A stretch of DNA of 64,000 bases from Sulfurovum sp. TSL1 (lineage in GTDB: Bacteria; Campylobacterota; Campylobacteria; Campylobacterales; Sulfurovaceae): positions 1,409,106 to 1,473,105 of the forward strand of contig NZ_BPFI01000001.1 in assembly GCF_019972135.1 (NCBI RefSeq), given 5' to 3'. Positions 38,277-47,305 of this stretch are shown here, piece after piece. The notes under the pieces were generated by a model that ran no database searches, was not told the DNA's origin, and was given only the letters and a program-made list of their open reading frames with translations. Position numbers and translations under genes: made by a program. Position 1 is the first letter of the stretch. Each line of letters opens with the position of its first letter.

Positions 38277-39416
38277 CTATGCTTCATCCTCTTTAAAAGC
38301 AAAGACATCCACCTCTTTTTCATAGGCATGTTCATCGACGATCGCACCTTTTCCGACACCCTGCATTTTAAGTTTCATATCTGACGGGTTGGTTGCATAT
38401 TCAAGTGCGATCTCTTCTGTGATCTCACCTCTGCGGAAAATATCTAAAAGTGCCTGGTCAAAGGTCTGCGTACCGTAGATCTCTTTCCCCTCAAAAAGAG
38501 CATCAGGGATCTCAGTATCTCTGTTCTCCGCTATAAGCTGCTCGATCCTAGCTGTTTTTTTAAGGATCTCGATCCCTGCAACCCTTCCGCCACGCTTTGT
38601 AGGAATCAGTCTTTGAGAGATAACCCCTTGAAGTACCGAAGCAAGAGACATACGAATACGGTTCTGTTCCTCGTTACCGAACATACCGACAATCCTGTCT
38701 ATGGTCTCTTTTGCATCCAGTGTATGCAGTGTTGAAAAAACAAGGTGCCCGGTATTGGCTGCGTGAAGCGCAATATCGATCGTTTCCAAGTCCCTCATCT
38801 CCCCGACAAGGATAATATCGGGGTCTTCTCTCAGTGCTGCTCTTAGTGCATCAGAAAAAGAGTGTGCATCCGGACCTATCCCTCTTTGGTTGATCAGGCA
38901 TCCTCTGTCTTTGTGTACAAACTCTATCGGGTCTTCTACCGTGATGATATGTTTTTTTGATTCTCTGTTGATCTTGTCCAGGATCGCAGCCAGGGTCGTT
39001 GATTTACCAGATCCTGTCACGCCGGTTACAAGTACAAGACCTCTTTGTATCTGGGCAAATGTTTTGATCACAGGCGGTAAATTGAGTTCATCCAGTGTCA
39101 ATATCTTCACCGGAATAATACGGAAAACCGCGCTCAAACCATCCATTTGAAAAAAGAAGTTCACACGAAATCTATTGTCGGATCCCATGACATAGGAAAA
39201 ATCCAGGTTTCTATCTGTTTGTAGCTTTTCATATTGATCGGCAGTCGTGATCTCCTGAGCCAGCTTGTCCATCATCTCTGCACTCAGTTCATCCTTCCCC
39301 AGCACTTTGAGTACACCATGTACACGTACTCTGACTTGGGAACCTGACTTAAGATGAAGGTCACTCCCATTGTTGCTGATCATTGTTCTAAGATAGAGCT
39401 TGAGTTTTTCTTCCAT
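38277..39416 (-). CDS. pilT: Type IV pilus retraction ATPase, PilT/PilU family
   Basis: A 379-residue secretion-type hexameric ATPase that powers pilus retraction. It has a PAS-like N-terminal domain, Walker A G-V-T-G-S-G-K-S-T-T, the Asp box D-P-D-I-I-L-V-G-E-M-R-D and the His box T-G-H-L-V-F-S-T-L-H-T. The PilT motif A-I-R-N-L-I-R-E is not seen. The end (T-Q-T-F-D-Q-A-L-L-D-I-F-R-R-G-E-I) resembles PilU more, so it may be the PilU-type paralogue. No other pilus gene is near. Confidence 0.88.
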   Translation of the reverse strand: MEEKLKLYLRTMISNNGSDLHLKSGSQVRVRVHGVLKVLGKDELSAEMMDKLAQEITTADQYEKLQTDRNLDFSYVMGSDNRFRVNFFFQMDGLSAVFRIIPVKILTLDELNLPPVIKTFAQIQRGLVLVTGVTGSGKSTTLAAILDKINRESKKHIITVEDPIEFVHKDRGCLINQRGIGPDAHSFSDALRAALREDPDIILVGEMRDLETIDIALHAANTGHLVFSTLHTLDAKETIDRIVGMFGNEEQNRIRMSLASVLQGVISQRLIPTKRGGRVAGIEILKKTARIEQLIAENRDTEIPDALFEGKEIYGTQTFDQALLDIFRRGEITEEIALEYATNPSDMKLKMQGVGKGAIVDEHAYEKEVDVFAFKEDEA

Positions 39417-39445
39417 ACGGATCCCTTTGATATGTAATTTGTAAT

Positions 39446-40441
39446 TTATTTTAAACTGTCAAGCATCTCTTGGAATGCTTTTTCAAATGCTGCAAGCCCC
39501 TCTTTTAAGAGTTGACTATACACTTTATCCATATCAAATCCGTTATCAGCCAGTTTTGTGAAATACCCCTTGATCTCACTCTCTTCCAAAGGGAATTTAG
39601 GTGCCGGTGCGTTTTTGGCGATGAATGCTTCTATCGTTGCAAGCGGTGCCGTATTGACAGAGTGTGGCGCAAGCAGTCCTCTCATATAGTAATCCGCAGG
39701 AAGGTCATCCCCTTTTACACCGGTACTTGCAAAAAGTGTACGTACACTAGGCGTATGGTTTGCTTCGATAAGATTATAGATCTTTGCCGCATTATAAATA
39801 CCCGTTTTAGATACAGGGAGACCCTCTTTTTCCAGATCAGCATCCAGTAATCTGTCAAAACGGCTGACAAAAACAGAGATCACTGCTTCTGCTCTCAAAC
39901 CGCCATCTTTTTCAAAACAATCCAAGCCTTTTTTCATGGCCTTCAAAGCTTTTTTTGTCTGTTTCGGGGAGAAGATCAATGTGGCATTCACAGAGATACC
40001 TGTACTGAGCAGTTGGGTCATGGCATCATATCCTGCTTCCGTCGCAGGCACTTTTACCATGACATTAGGCTCACCGATGGCCTCAAAGAGTCGTTTCCCT
40101 TCGGCGACCGTACCTTCTGTATCGTTCGAAAGGAAAGGGTCTACCTCTATGGAGATATACCCGTCATTCCCTTCATCATACAGAGGTCTTAATGCCTGTG
40201 CGGCAGTACGGATATCTTCTATAGCCAGTGCTTCATACTTCTCTTTCGGGCTTTTACCTGAAAGAGAAGCCAGCTGCTCTTTATAGGCAGGCGAAGTAGT
40301 AATCGCAGAAGCAAAAATAGACGGATTACTCGTAGCACCATTAATGATGCCTTTTTCAATTAATGCAGAAAAATCATTTTTCAGAAAATCTCTTTCTACA
40401 AAATCCAACCATAAAGAGAACCCTATATCTCTATTCACCAT
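39446..40441 (-). CDS. tal: Transaldolase
   Basis: Transfers a dihydroxyacetone unit in the non-oxidative pentose phosphate pathway; 331 residues. The N-G-A-T-S-N-P-S-I-F segment and the Schiff-base lysine in N-V-M-V-K-V-P-A-T are diagnostic. I use ATG 40441 (M-V-N-R-D-I-G-F-S-L-W), which has GGGAG upstream; the longer frame to 40516 runs inside aat and is not supported. It overlaps aat by 11 bp. Confidence 0.93.
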   Translation of the reverse strand: MVNRDIGFSLWLDFVERDFLKNDFSALIEKGIINGATSNPSIFASAITTSPAYKEQLASLSGKSPKEKYEALAIEDIRTAAQALRPLYDEGNDGYISIEVDPFLSNDTEGTVAEGKRLFEAIGEPNVMVKVPATEAGYDAMTQLLSTGISVNATLIFSPKQTKKALKAMKKGLDCFEKDGGLRAEAVISVFVSRFDRLLDADLEKEGLPVSKTGIYNAAKIYNLIEANHTPSVRTLFASTGVKGDDLPADYYMRGLLAPHSVNTAPLATIEAFIAKNAPAPKFPLEESEIKGYFTKLADNGFDMDKVYSQLLKEGLAAFEKAFQEMLDSLK

Positions 40442-41168
40442 CTTTATACTCCCAGCTAAAATGCTGCCATGAACCAAAATCAGTAGGTTTTTCAAGCGTC
40501 TTTTCCAAAGCATCAAGGAAGATATCCCTCTCGACCACTTCAGCGCCCAAACCTATCATATGATCTGTTTTCATCTGACAATCTATAAAATCATAACCTC
40601 TACTGCCTAAAACATCACTTAGTGCTTTAAATGCGACCTTGGATGCATCAGAGACCAAAGAGAACATCGACTCTCCAAAAAAGGCTTTCCCCAGGGCAAT
40701 GCCATACAATCCACCTACCAGTTTTCCCTCTTTATAAACTTCTACACTATGAGCGACCCCTTCCTCATACAGGCGTATATAGGCTTCTTTTATCTCACTG
40801 ACGATCCAAGTGCTTTCCTGACCTTCTCGGTAGACTGTCGCACAGTGCTTGATGACATCTGAAAATCTTTGATCAAACGTCACAGTGAATTTTCCTGAAC
40901 GCAGTACCCTTCTAAATGATTTACGTATTTTAAATTTTTCAGGATATAAGAGCAGGCGCGGGTTCGGTGACCACCAGAGAATGGGATCCCCTTGACTGTA
41001 CCAGGGGAAGATCCCTTTTTTGTAAGCGGCGATCAATCGATCAGATGAGAGATCCCCTCCATAGGCAAGAAGACCTTCATCCGGAGCTAAACGCGGGTCG
41101 GGGAATGCGGTAGAATCTTTACGCAACGGAGGGATAAAATAGTCATCTTCCTCAAACATGGATGCCAA
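40431..41168 (-). CDS. aat: Leucyl/phenylalanyl-tRNA:protein transferase
   Basis: Adds Leu or Phe to the N-terminus of proteins that begin with Lys or Arg, marking them for the N-end rule; 245 residues. The family motifs F-P-W-Y-S-Q-G-D-P-I-L-W-W-S-P-N-P-R and G-L-Y-G-I-A-L-G-K-A-F-F-G-E-S-M-F are clear. The neighbours downstream in function, ClpS and ClpA, are encoded next to it, so one locus holds the full Leu/N-degron pathway. A TTG at 41168 has AAGGA 7 bases upstream; ATG 41159 is the alternative. Confidence 0.95.
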   Translation of the reverse strand: MASMFEEDDYFIPPLRKDSTAFPDPRLAPDEGLLAYGGDLSSDRLIAAYKKGIFPWYSQGDPILWWSPNPRLLLYPEKFKIRKSFRRVLRSGKFTVTFDQRFSDVIKHCATVYREGQESTWIVSEIKEAYIRLYEEGVAHSVEVYKEGKLVGGLYGIALGKAFFGESMFSLVSDASKVAFKALSDVLGSRGYDFIDCQMKTDHMIGLGAEVVERDIFLDALEKTLEKPTDFGSWQHFSWEYKDGE

Positions 41169-41203
41169 CTATTTATCCTTTATCCGTGGTACGTAAATTT
41201 GAC

Positions 41204-43393
41204 TTATTTACTGTCAAATGAAAAATCTAGTTTTTCATCTTTATAAGTTACTTTGACCGAACCGCCTTTTTTGAGTTTTCCAAAAAGTATCTCATCGGTC
41301 AATGCTTCTTTGACCTTGGCATCTATCACACGTGCGATGTGTCTAGCACCGTAACGTGCATCGTAGCCCTCTTTGGCCAAATACTCTTTGGCTTTTTTAC
41401 CCAAGGTCACTTTGACATCTTTAGGCTTCAGCAGGAGGTTGAGTTTATCTATTTCTTTCTCGACGATGGTCACAAGTACATCCAATCCGAGTGCATTGAA
41501 CTCTATCGTCGCACTGAGACGGTTTCTAAATTCAGGCGAGAAGAAAGCTGCAAGTGCTTTATCCGTTTTGACCGAAGTGTCTTTATTGAATCCCATAACA
41601 TTAGGCTCTTTGGTACCGATGTTCGAAGTCATAATGAGTATCACATTTTTAAAATCCGAAACGACACCGTTGTTATCTGTCAACTTTGCACCATCCATCA
41701 CCTGAAGTAGAATATTCATGATATCAGGATGTGCTTTTTCTATCTCATCAAGGAGCAACACCGTATGCGGGTGTTTTTTGATCATTTCGGTCAACAACCC
41801 GCCTTGCTCATACCCTACATACCCTGGAGGTGCACCGACCAAACGGCTGATGGTATGTGCTTCCATGTACTCGCTCATATCCAGCCTTTCGAAATGTACA
41901 TGCATCGTTTTTGCAAGCTGTGTCGCAAGTTCTGTCTTACCTACACCCGTAGGCCCGACGAAGAGAAAACTTCCTATAGGTCTGTTAGGTGCATTAAGCC
42001 CCGCATAGGAACGTTTGATCGCAGTTGCCAATGCTGTGATCGCTTCATCCTGCCCGATGATATGAGAAGCCAGATCTTTCTCCAGTGATTGAAGTTTCTT
42101 CGTATCGTCCGTACCTATGACCGTTGAAGGAAGTTTCATGATCTTCGCAACGCTCTCTTCAATGTCTTTAGATTTTACCGTGACGCCCTCTTCTCCTCTT
42201 AGCATAAAGTGTGCACCCACCTCATCGATGATATCCATCGCTTTATCAGGCAGGAACCTGTCATGCAGATACTTGACAGAAAGGTCAATAGCCGACTGCA
42301 GTGACTCATCTGTAAATGTGATCTTATGGTAATCCTCATACTTGTGTTTGATACCCTGCAAAATGGTCATCGTATCTTCAATACTCGGTTCTTCCACATC
42401 CACTTTTGCAAACCTTCGGCTGAGCGCCTTGTCTTTGTCAAAGAAGTTTCTGAACTCTGCATAGGTGGTTGCACCGATACACTTCAGGTCACCGCGTGCA
42501 AGTGCAGGTTTCAGTAAGTTGGATGCATCCATGCTTCCACCGCTTGTTGCTCCTGCTCCTACCATCGTATGGATCTCATCGATAAACAAAATGGCATCTT
42601 TTTCTAACGTGAGTTCCTTGATGATACCTTTGAGACGTTTTTCAAAATCCCCTCTGTATTTGGTGCCGGCAACCAAAGAACCCATATCCAAAGCAAACAC
42701 TTTTGCGCTTTTGAGTACCTCCGGTACATCCCCTTCAGAGATCTTCAGAGCCAAACCTTCGGCAATGGCTGTTTTACCTACGCCGGGTTCACCCACAAGC
42801 AGAGGGTTGTTCTTTTTCCGTCTACAGAGCGTTTGCATCACACGTTCTATCTCGTCCACACGGCCTACTACCGGGTCTATTTTGCCTGTTTTGGCCAAAG
42901 ATACAAGCTCTACGGTAAACTGCTCTAAAAGGGTCTCTCCCTCTTTTTTCTCTGTTGGACCATCTTTTACTTTGTCATAACGATGTGATATCACTTCAAG
43001 TATATCTACACGCGCGATACCCTCTTTTTTCATAAGGTAGACCGCATAGGAGTGTTCCTGCATAAAGATCGCTGCGATCATATCACCTATACTGGCTTCT
43101 GTTCTACCTGCACTGTGGATATGTGTCATCATGTCATTGATGGCACGAGAGAGTGCTACCGTCTCAAAGGGTTCTACCGCTTCTTTCAGAATAGGGATGG
43201 TCTTGGCAATATGCTCGGTGATACCTGTCTCCAATCTCTTAAGATCTGCATCAAGTATAGAGAGTATCTCTTGACCGGCTGCACTTTTGACTATAGACAA
43301 AAATACATGCTCTACAGTCAAATATTCATGTCTGTTCTCTTTTGCATATCCCACAGCTCCCTTAAATACATCATTTAATGCAATACTAATCAT
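41204..43393 (-). CDS. clpA: ATP-dependent Clp protease ATP-binding subunit ClpA
   Basis: AAA+ unfoldase of 729 residues that feeds substrates to ClpP. A double Clp-N domain is followed by two ATPase modules, with Walker A G-E-P-G-V-G-K-T-A-I-A-E and G-P-T-G-V-G-K-T-E-L-A. The missing long middle domain separates it from ClpB. I use ATG 43393, one base after the clpS stop, with GAGGAT in the end of clpS; the longer frame to 43435 overlaps clpS. Confidence 0.95.
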   Translation of the reverse strand: MISIALNDVFKGAVGYAKENRHEYLTVEHVFLSIVKSAAGQEILSILDADLKRLETGITEHIAKTIPILKEAVEPFETVALSRAINDMMTHIHSAGRTEASIGDMIAAIFMQEHSYAVYLMKKEGIARVDILEVISHRYDKVKDGPTEKKEGETLLEQFTVELVSLAKTGKIDPVVGRVDEIERVMQTLCRRKKNNPLLVGEPGVGKTAIAEGLALKISEGDVPEVLKSAKVFALDMGSLVAGTKYRGDFEKRLKGIIKELTLEKDAILFIDEIHTMVGAGATSGGSMDASNLLKPALARGDLKCIGATTYAEFRNFFDKDKALSRRFAKVDVEEPSIEDTMTILQGIKHKYEDYHKITFTDESLQSAIDLSVKYLHDRFLPDKAMDIIDEVGAHFMLRGEEGVTVKSKDIEESVAKIMKLPSTVIGTDDTKKLQSLEKDLASHIIGQDEAITALATAIKRSYAGLNAPNRPIGSFLFVGPTGVGKTELATQLAKTMHVHFERLDMSEYMEAHTISRLVGAPPGYVGYEQGGLLTEMIKKHPHTVLLLDEIEKAHPDIMNILLQVMDGAKLTDNNGVVSDFKNVILIMTSNIGTKEPNVMGFNKDTSVKTDKALAAFFSPEFRNRLSATIEFNALGLDVLVTIVEKEIDKLNLLLKPKDVKVTLGKKAKEYLAKEGYDARYGARHIARVIDAKVKEALTDEILFGKLKKGGSVKVTYKDEKLDFSFDSK

Positions 43394-43394
43394 C

Positions 43395-43694
43395 TTAACT
43401 ATCCTCTTCAATGGTTGCGAGTAATGGAAACTCATTTTCTTTGGCCTTTTGCTTGACCTGCTGTGCTTTGGTTTGTGCTATTTCAAAGCTGTATACACCA
43501 CATATGGCTTTATCTTTTTCATGTATCTGCAACATGATCTGTTCTGCCTGTGTATGTGTCTTATGAAAGATCCCCATCAGTACTTCCACAACAAAATCCA
43601 TACTCGTATAATCATCATTATGCAGTAACACTTTAAACATTTGCGGTTCGTGTAACTCTAAATCTAGCTCTAACTCTTCTTCAAACTTTGGCAT
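43395..43694 (-). CDS. clpS: Clp protease adaptor ClpS
   Basis: A 99-residue adaptor that binds N-degron substrates and docks on ClpA. The motif L-L-H-N-D-D-Y-T-S-M-D-F-V-V-E-V-L (residues about 23-39) is the ClpS hallmark and includes the Asn-Asp residues that bind the substrate amino group. It is directly upstream of clpA and close to aat. Confidence 0.96.
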   Translation of the reverse strand: MPKFEEELELDLELHEPQMFKVLLHNDDYTSMDFVVEVLMGIFHKTHTQAEQIMLQIHEKDKAICGVYSFEIAQTKAQQVKQKAKENEFPLLATIEEDS

Positions 43695-43758
43695 CTTATG
43701 TTAAAATCCTCATAAATTATTCTATATACTATTATACAAAAAAAATGGAGAAAAGCAA

Positions 43759-44391
43759 GTGCGATCACTTTTCATCACTGCCACAGGCACCAATATCGGT
43801 AAAACACATACCACCGTTCAACTCATTGAAGCGTTTGCTGCCAGAGGTTTGTCTGTGGGTGCATTTAAACCTATCGAAACCGGTGTAAGCGCCTTACCTG
43901 ATGATGCCAGTTTACTCTTAAAAGTTTGCCAAAAGGTAAACAAGAATTTCCTTGATCTCACTCCGGAAGATATTACAGCCTACACCTTTCCCCTCCCTGC
44001 AGCCCCTTTTTGTGCAGATACAAAACAAGAGATAGTGATTGAGAAGATCATAGAAAAATATCACGAACTCTCACAGCTTTGTGATATCCTTTTAGTAGAG
44101 GGTGCGGGTGGTCTGATGGTCCCTGTAACCAAAGATTTCATGATGATCGACCTGGCCAAAAAACTGGGTTCCAAAGTACTTTTGGTCACACCCAGCAGAT
44201 TGGGATGTATCAATGATACCCTACTCTCCATGGAAGCCTTAAAATCACGTGATATTGAATTTGACTGGTGTGTAAACCTGTTTGAGGACAAGGGGAATTT
44301 TGCTGAAGTCACGCAGCCTTTTTATGATGCAGTCTTCCCTGAGTGGTGGAGTGCTGAGGAAGGCATACAAAGATTTATTAGCACCTATTAG
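43759..44391 (+). CDS. bioD: Dethiobiotin synthetase
   Basis: Closes the ureido ring of dethiobiotin in biotin synthesis; 210 residues. The N-terminal P-loop T-A-T-G-T-N-I-G-K-T-H-T-T and the V-E-G-A-G-G-L-M-V-P motif are diagnostic. The start is GTG at 43759 with TGGAG 8 bases upstream. No other bio gene is in the window. pyrB follows after 34 bases. Confidence 0.93.
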   Translation: MRSLFITATGTNIGKTHTTVQLIEAFAARGLSVGAFKPIETGVSALPDDASLLLKVCQKVNKNFLDLTPEDITAYTFPLPAAPFCADTKQEIVIEKIIEKYHELSQLCDILLVEGAGGLMVPVTKDFMMIDLAKKLGSKVLLVTPSRLGCINDTLLSMEALKSRDIEFDWCVNLFEDKGNFAEVTQPFYDAVFPEWWSAEEGIQRFISTY

Positions 44392-44425
44392 TTATAATTA
44401 CAAAATTTCATCCATAAGGCTCACT

Positions 44426-45304
44426 ATGCAACATTTGGTAGATACCACCACCCTATCTGACACACAAATACAACAACTACTTCATGATGCCAAAACGTTT
44501 AAAGCACAATGCCCTTCTCAACTGCTTAGAGACAAGCTCCTCATTACCCTTTTCTTCGAGGCATCGACACGTACACGCAGTTCGTTTGAAGTCGCAGCAA
44601 AAAGACTGGGTGCTGCTGTGGTACACCTTGATCCGGGTAAAAGCTCTACCAATAAAGGCGAATCCCTTGAAGATACCTTTGCAAATCTTTGTGCCATGGA
44701 ACCCGATGGGGTCATCATCCGACACTCTGACAATGATGCACCTGGAATCTTGGCTGATATGCAGATGACTTCTGTGATCAATGCAGGTGCGGGTAACTAT
44801 GCGCACCCTACCCAGGCACTCCTTGATCTCTTTACATTGATCGAACATTTTAATGGTGAGATTGAGGGTAAGACCATTGCCATTGTAGGTGATATCGTCA
44901 GCTCACGTGTGGCGAGTTCCGGTATGCGTCTGCTTACGCGCATGGGAATGAAAATCATTTTAGTTGCACCCAAACCCTTTATGCCCAAAAGCGATCTGCC
45001 GCAATATGAAAAACTTGAAGATGTCCTGGACAAAGTAGATGTCATCATGTCTCTCAGGGCACAATTGGAACGTCATGCTTCTCCGATCTTTGATGATTAT
45101 GAAGAGTATGCGAAACACTACTGTATCAACCATGATCGTTTAGGGGACAGAGATATCCTGGTACTACATCCCGGTCCGGTCATGAGAAACATAGATATCT
45201 CTGATGCAATGCTCAAAGATGAACGATGCAAGGTGCTTGAACAGGTTAAAAATGGTGTCTATATGCGTATGGCAATTTTAAAATTATTACTTTTAGACTC
45301 TTAA
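44426..45304 (+). CDS. pyrB: Aspartate carbamoyltransferase catalytic subunit
   Basis: Forms N-carbamoyl-aspartate in pyrimidine synthesis; 292 residues. The carbamoyl-phosphate motif is F-E-A-S-T-R-T-R-S-S-F-E, followed by the K-G-E-S loop, H-P-T-Q-A-L-L-D and H-P-G-P-V-M-R-N. I use ATG 44426 (M-Q-H-L-V-D-T-T); the upstream extension to 44282 lies inside bioD. No pyrI is adjacent. Confidence 0.95.
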   Translation: MQHLVDTTTLSDTQIQQLLHDAKTFKAQCPSQLLRDKLLITLFFEASTRTRSSFEVAAKRLGAAVVHLDPGKSSTNKGESLEDTFANLCAMEPDGVIIRHSDNDAPGILADMQMTSVINAGAGNYAHPTQALLDLFTLIEHFNGEIEGKTIAIVGDIVSSRVASSGMRLLTRMGMKIILVAPKPFMPKSDLPQYEKLEDVLDKVDVIMSLRAQLERHASPIFDDYEEYAKHYCINHDRLGDRDILVLHPGPVMRNIDISDAMLKDERCKVLEQVKNGVYMRMAILKLLLLDS

Positions 45305-45319
45305 AATGGCTATTGTTTG

Positions 45320-45437
45320 GTCGCTGAGCACTGAGTGTGCCATTATGAAAGCGTGCATATTGCGAAGCACACGCTGTAATAATGTAGCACACTTGCGAGG
45401 CGACGCTTTTTTGCCTACTTTTTTTTAAAAAAAGTAG
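45320..45437. repeat. Nested hairpin repeat between pyrB and pabB
   Basis: Nested inverted arms run from 45320 to 45404: GTCGC/GCGAC, AGTGTGC/GCACACT, ATTAT/ATAAT and AGCGTG/CACGCT around a 14-base loop. A second palindrome follows at 45415-45437 (CTACTTTTTTT / AAAAAAAGTAG) behind TTTTTTGC. The same GCCTACTTTTT...AAAAAAGTAGAGA frame occurs at 57786-57848, so this is one copy of a dispersed repeat family. The second palindrome could also act as a terminator of pyrB. Confidence 0.6.
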
Positions 45438-45458
45438 AGATAGAAGTTAGGGTATAAA

Positions 45459-46433
45459 ATGATATGGCTTAATAAAGACAATGGTTTTGAACACATTAAT
45501 ACCCTTGCTAAACAGCGTACCCCTTTTCTTTTTATCATCTCTTTTGATGGTGAGAAGATCTTTGCCAAACCCCTTGATGCGCTGGATGATGATATTTTCT
45601 ATAAACTGGAAGATTGGCGTAACTACCCTGTGCAACAACGTACAAAAACGTTTACTTTCTCCAGATCCCCTGTTGATTTCGTCACTTACAAAAAAGCGTT
45701 TGCTACAGTACTAGAAGAGATACGTTCCGGTAATACCTATCTGCTTAACCTGACATTCAGAACACCTATCGAGAGTAACTTCACCCTTAAAGAGATCTTC
45801 ACCTATGCCAGGGCCAAGTTTAAACTCTATTTTAAAGATGAATTTATCTGTTTCTCTCCGGAACGTTTTGTGGAAATAGAAGAGAATACCATTGCCACCT
45901 ACCCTATGAAGGGAACCATCGATGCCCATCTCCCAAATGCTAGAGAGGCTATTTTGGCCGACACCAAAGAGATGGCAGAACATGTGATGATCGTCGATCT
46001 GATGCGTAATGACCTGGGGATCATCGGTTCAGAGATCAACGTTGAGAAATTTCGTTATGTCGAGAAGATCAAAGCGGGTGAAAAAGAGCTCCTGCAGGTC
46101 AGTTCCAAGATCACAGCAACACTTCCTTCCGACTGGAGAGATCACTTAGGTACACTTCTCAGCCAGATACTTCCCGCAGGCTCTATCTCCGGGACACCCA
46201 AAAAGAGTACAGTCAATATCATCAAAGATGTAGAGAATGTTGACAGAGGGTTTTATACCGGTGTCTTTGGTGTGTTTGACGGTGAATCCTTACGCTCCGG
46301 TGTCATGATACGTTTCATTGAAAAAGAAAACGACACACTTTTCTACAAAAGCGGTGGAGGCATTACCATAGATTCTGATGCCCAAAGTGAATATAATGAA
46401 CTGATAGACAAGATCTACTTGCCATTACAATAA
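45459..46433 (+). CDS. pabB: Aminodeoxychorismate synthase component I (PabB)
   Basis: Chorismate-binding enzyme of 324 residues that makes 4-amino-4-deoxychorismate for folate. It shows the G-N-T-Y-L-L-N-L-T motif, the Y-P-M-K-G-T-I-D segment, D-L-M-R-N-D-L and the L-P-A-G-S-I-S-G-T-P-K-K motif. It is shorter than E. coli PabB because the N-terminal region is reduced. It is separated from pyrB by the hairpin repeat at 45320-45437. No pabA or pabC is in the window. Confidence 0.9.
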   Translation: MIWLNKDNGFEHINTLAKQRTPFLFIISFDGEKIFAKPLDALDDDIFYKLEDWRNYPVQQRTKTFTFSRSPVDFVTYKKAFATVLEEIRSGNTYLLNLTFRTPIESNFTLKEIFTYARAKFKLYFKDEFICFSPERFVEIEENTIATYPMKGTIDAHLPNAREAILADTKEMAEHVMIVDLMRNDLGIIGSEINVEKFRYVEKIKAGEKELLQVSSKITATLPSDWRDHLGTLLSQILPAGSISGTPKKSTVNIIKDVENVDRGFYTGVFGVFDGESLRSGVMIRFIEKENDTLFYKSGGGITIDSDAQSEYNELIDKIYLPLQ

Positions 46434-46532
46434 AAAACTACTTTATGCTTCTCCGATGAGCATTCTCACGGTTATTTGCAATTTTCTCAAAAATTTTGTA
46501 CACTGTTTGATAGAATTAAAGTGAGGTGCATC

Positions 46533-46778
46533 ATGTCCAAAATTGTTTCACGCATTCTCTTCTCTTTCTTTTTACTGCTTCAACATAGTGCCATTGCAGA
46601 AGAGAATGAAACCAAAGGTCCCCAGCCAGAAGTCATGCAGGAAAAGCAAAACATAAAAGAAAGAGCCGGAGTACAAGAGCCTAAAGAAGCACTTTCAGAA
46701 GCACAAAAAGAAGCTATCGCTGCCGAACAGGCCGAGTTGCGTGAAGCAGGTATGGAACCCGAGCCTCTACCTGAATAA
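46533..46778 (+). CDS. Small secreted Glu/Ala-rich protein
   Basis: An 81-residue protein with a signal peptide (M-S-K-I-V-S-R-I-L-F-S-F-F-L-L-L...A-I-A) and a mature part of about 58 residues rich in Glu, Gln, Lys and Pro, probably disordered and periplasmic. I use ATG 46533 with GAGGTG upstream rather than the frame opening at 46476. It is convergent with the lipoprotein gene, with 2 bases between stops. Function unknown. Confidence 0.6.
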   Translation: MSKIVSRILFSFFLLLQHSAIAEENETKGPQPEVMQEKQNIKERAGVQEPKEALSEAQKEAIAAEQAELREAGMEPEPLPE

Positions 46779-46780
46779 AA

Positions 46781-47305
46781 CTAACGGCATCCCCTTATGG
46801 GTCTGTGTATCCATACATAGTCCGGGTCATCCTCTACTTTGGAGAAATAGAGTTCGCCCGAATCTCTCCACGGATCTATGATAATACCCTCTTTTATTGT
46901 TCCACCTTTAACGACCACGACCAGGGCATTATGTTCAAAAAAGTATTCTCCCACATTTGCACCTATTAAATGGAACTCAAAAGAAGTATAGTGCTTCTTA
47001 GACAAATAGAGATATAGAGCATCACTCCAATGATAACAGAGTCCTTTTTCCCGCAGACCCACGGTCACTAAAAAATTGTGAAACTGAGGAGGGTAGGTCA
47101 TTTCAAACGCTTCTGTCAATTGCTTTGTTTTATGAAAAATATCTTTGGAAAGCTGCATCGCCTCACTTTGGGGAACCGTGCTGTCCAACGACTGGAAAAG
47201 CAGTGAAAGTTCTTTCACCTTGGTTTGCGATACGGAAGGTGCAGTCACCATACATCCTGCAAGCAGAAACGAAAGTATAAAGAATTTAAGAGAGTATCTG
47301 AGCAT
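46781..47305 (-). CDS. Lipoprotein with a possible Cys-His-Asp catalytic triad
   Basis: A 174-residue protein with a lipobox (F-L-L-A-G-C, Cys18). The mature part has G-L-C-Y-H-W-S-D (Cys90), E-H-N-A-L-V-V (His125) and I-I-D-P-W-R (Asp144), in the order and local context of papain- or transglutaminase-like enzymes. I do not recognise a named family. It overlaps the rhomboid gene by 20 bp, so it is the last gene of the PqqD-rsmG-rhomboid operon. The triad is inferred from pattern only. Confidence 0.65.
   Translation of the reverse strand: MLRYSLKFFILSFLLAGCMVTAPSVSQTKVKELSLLFQSLDSTVPQSEAMQLSKDIFHKTKQLTEAFEMTYPPQFHNFLVTVGLREKGLCYHWSDALYLYLSKKHYTSFEFHLIGANVGEYFFEHNALVVVVKGGTIKEGIIIDPWRDSGELYFSKVEDDPDYVWIHRPIRGCR

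Noticed and set aside
45299-45459. Treating the pyrB-pabB hairpin as a tRNA or riboswitch
   Set aside because: No T-loop, anticodon arm or known aptamer core; the structure is a simple nested inverted repeat.
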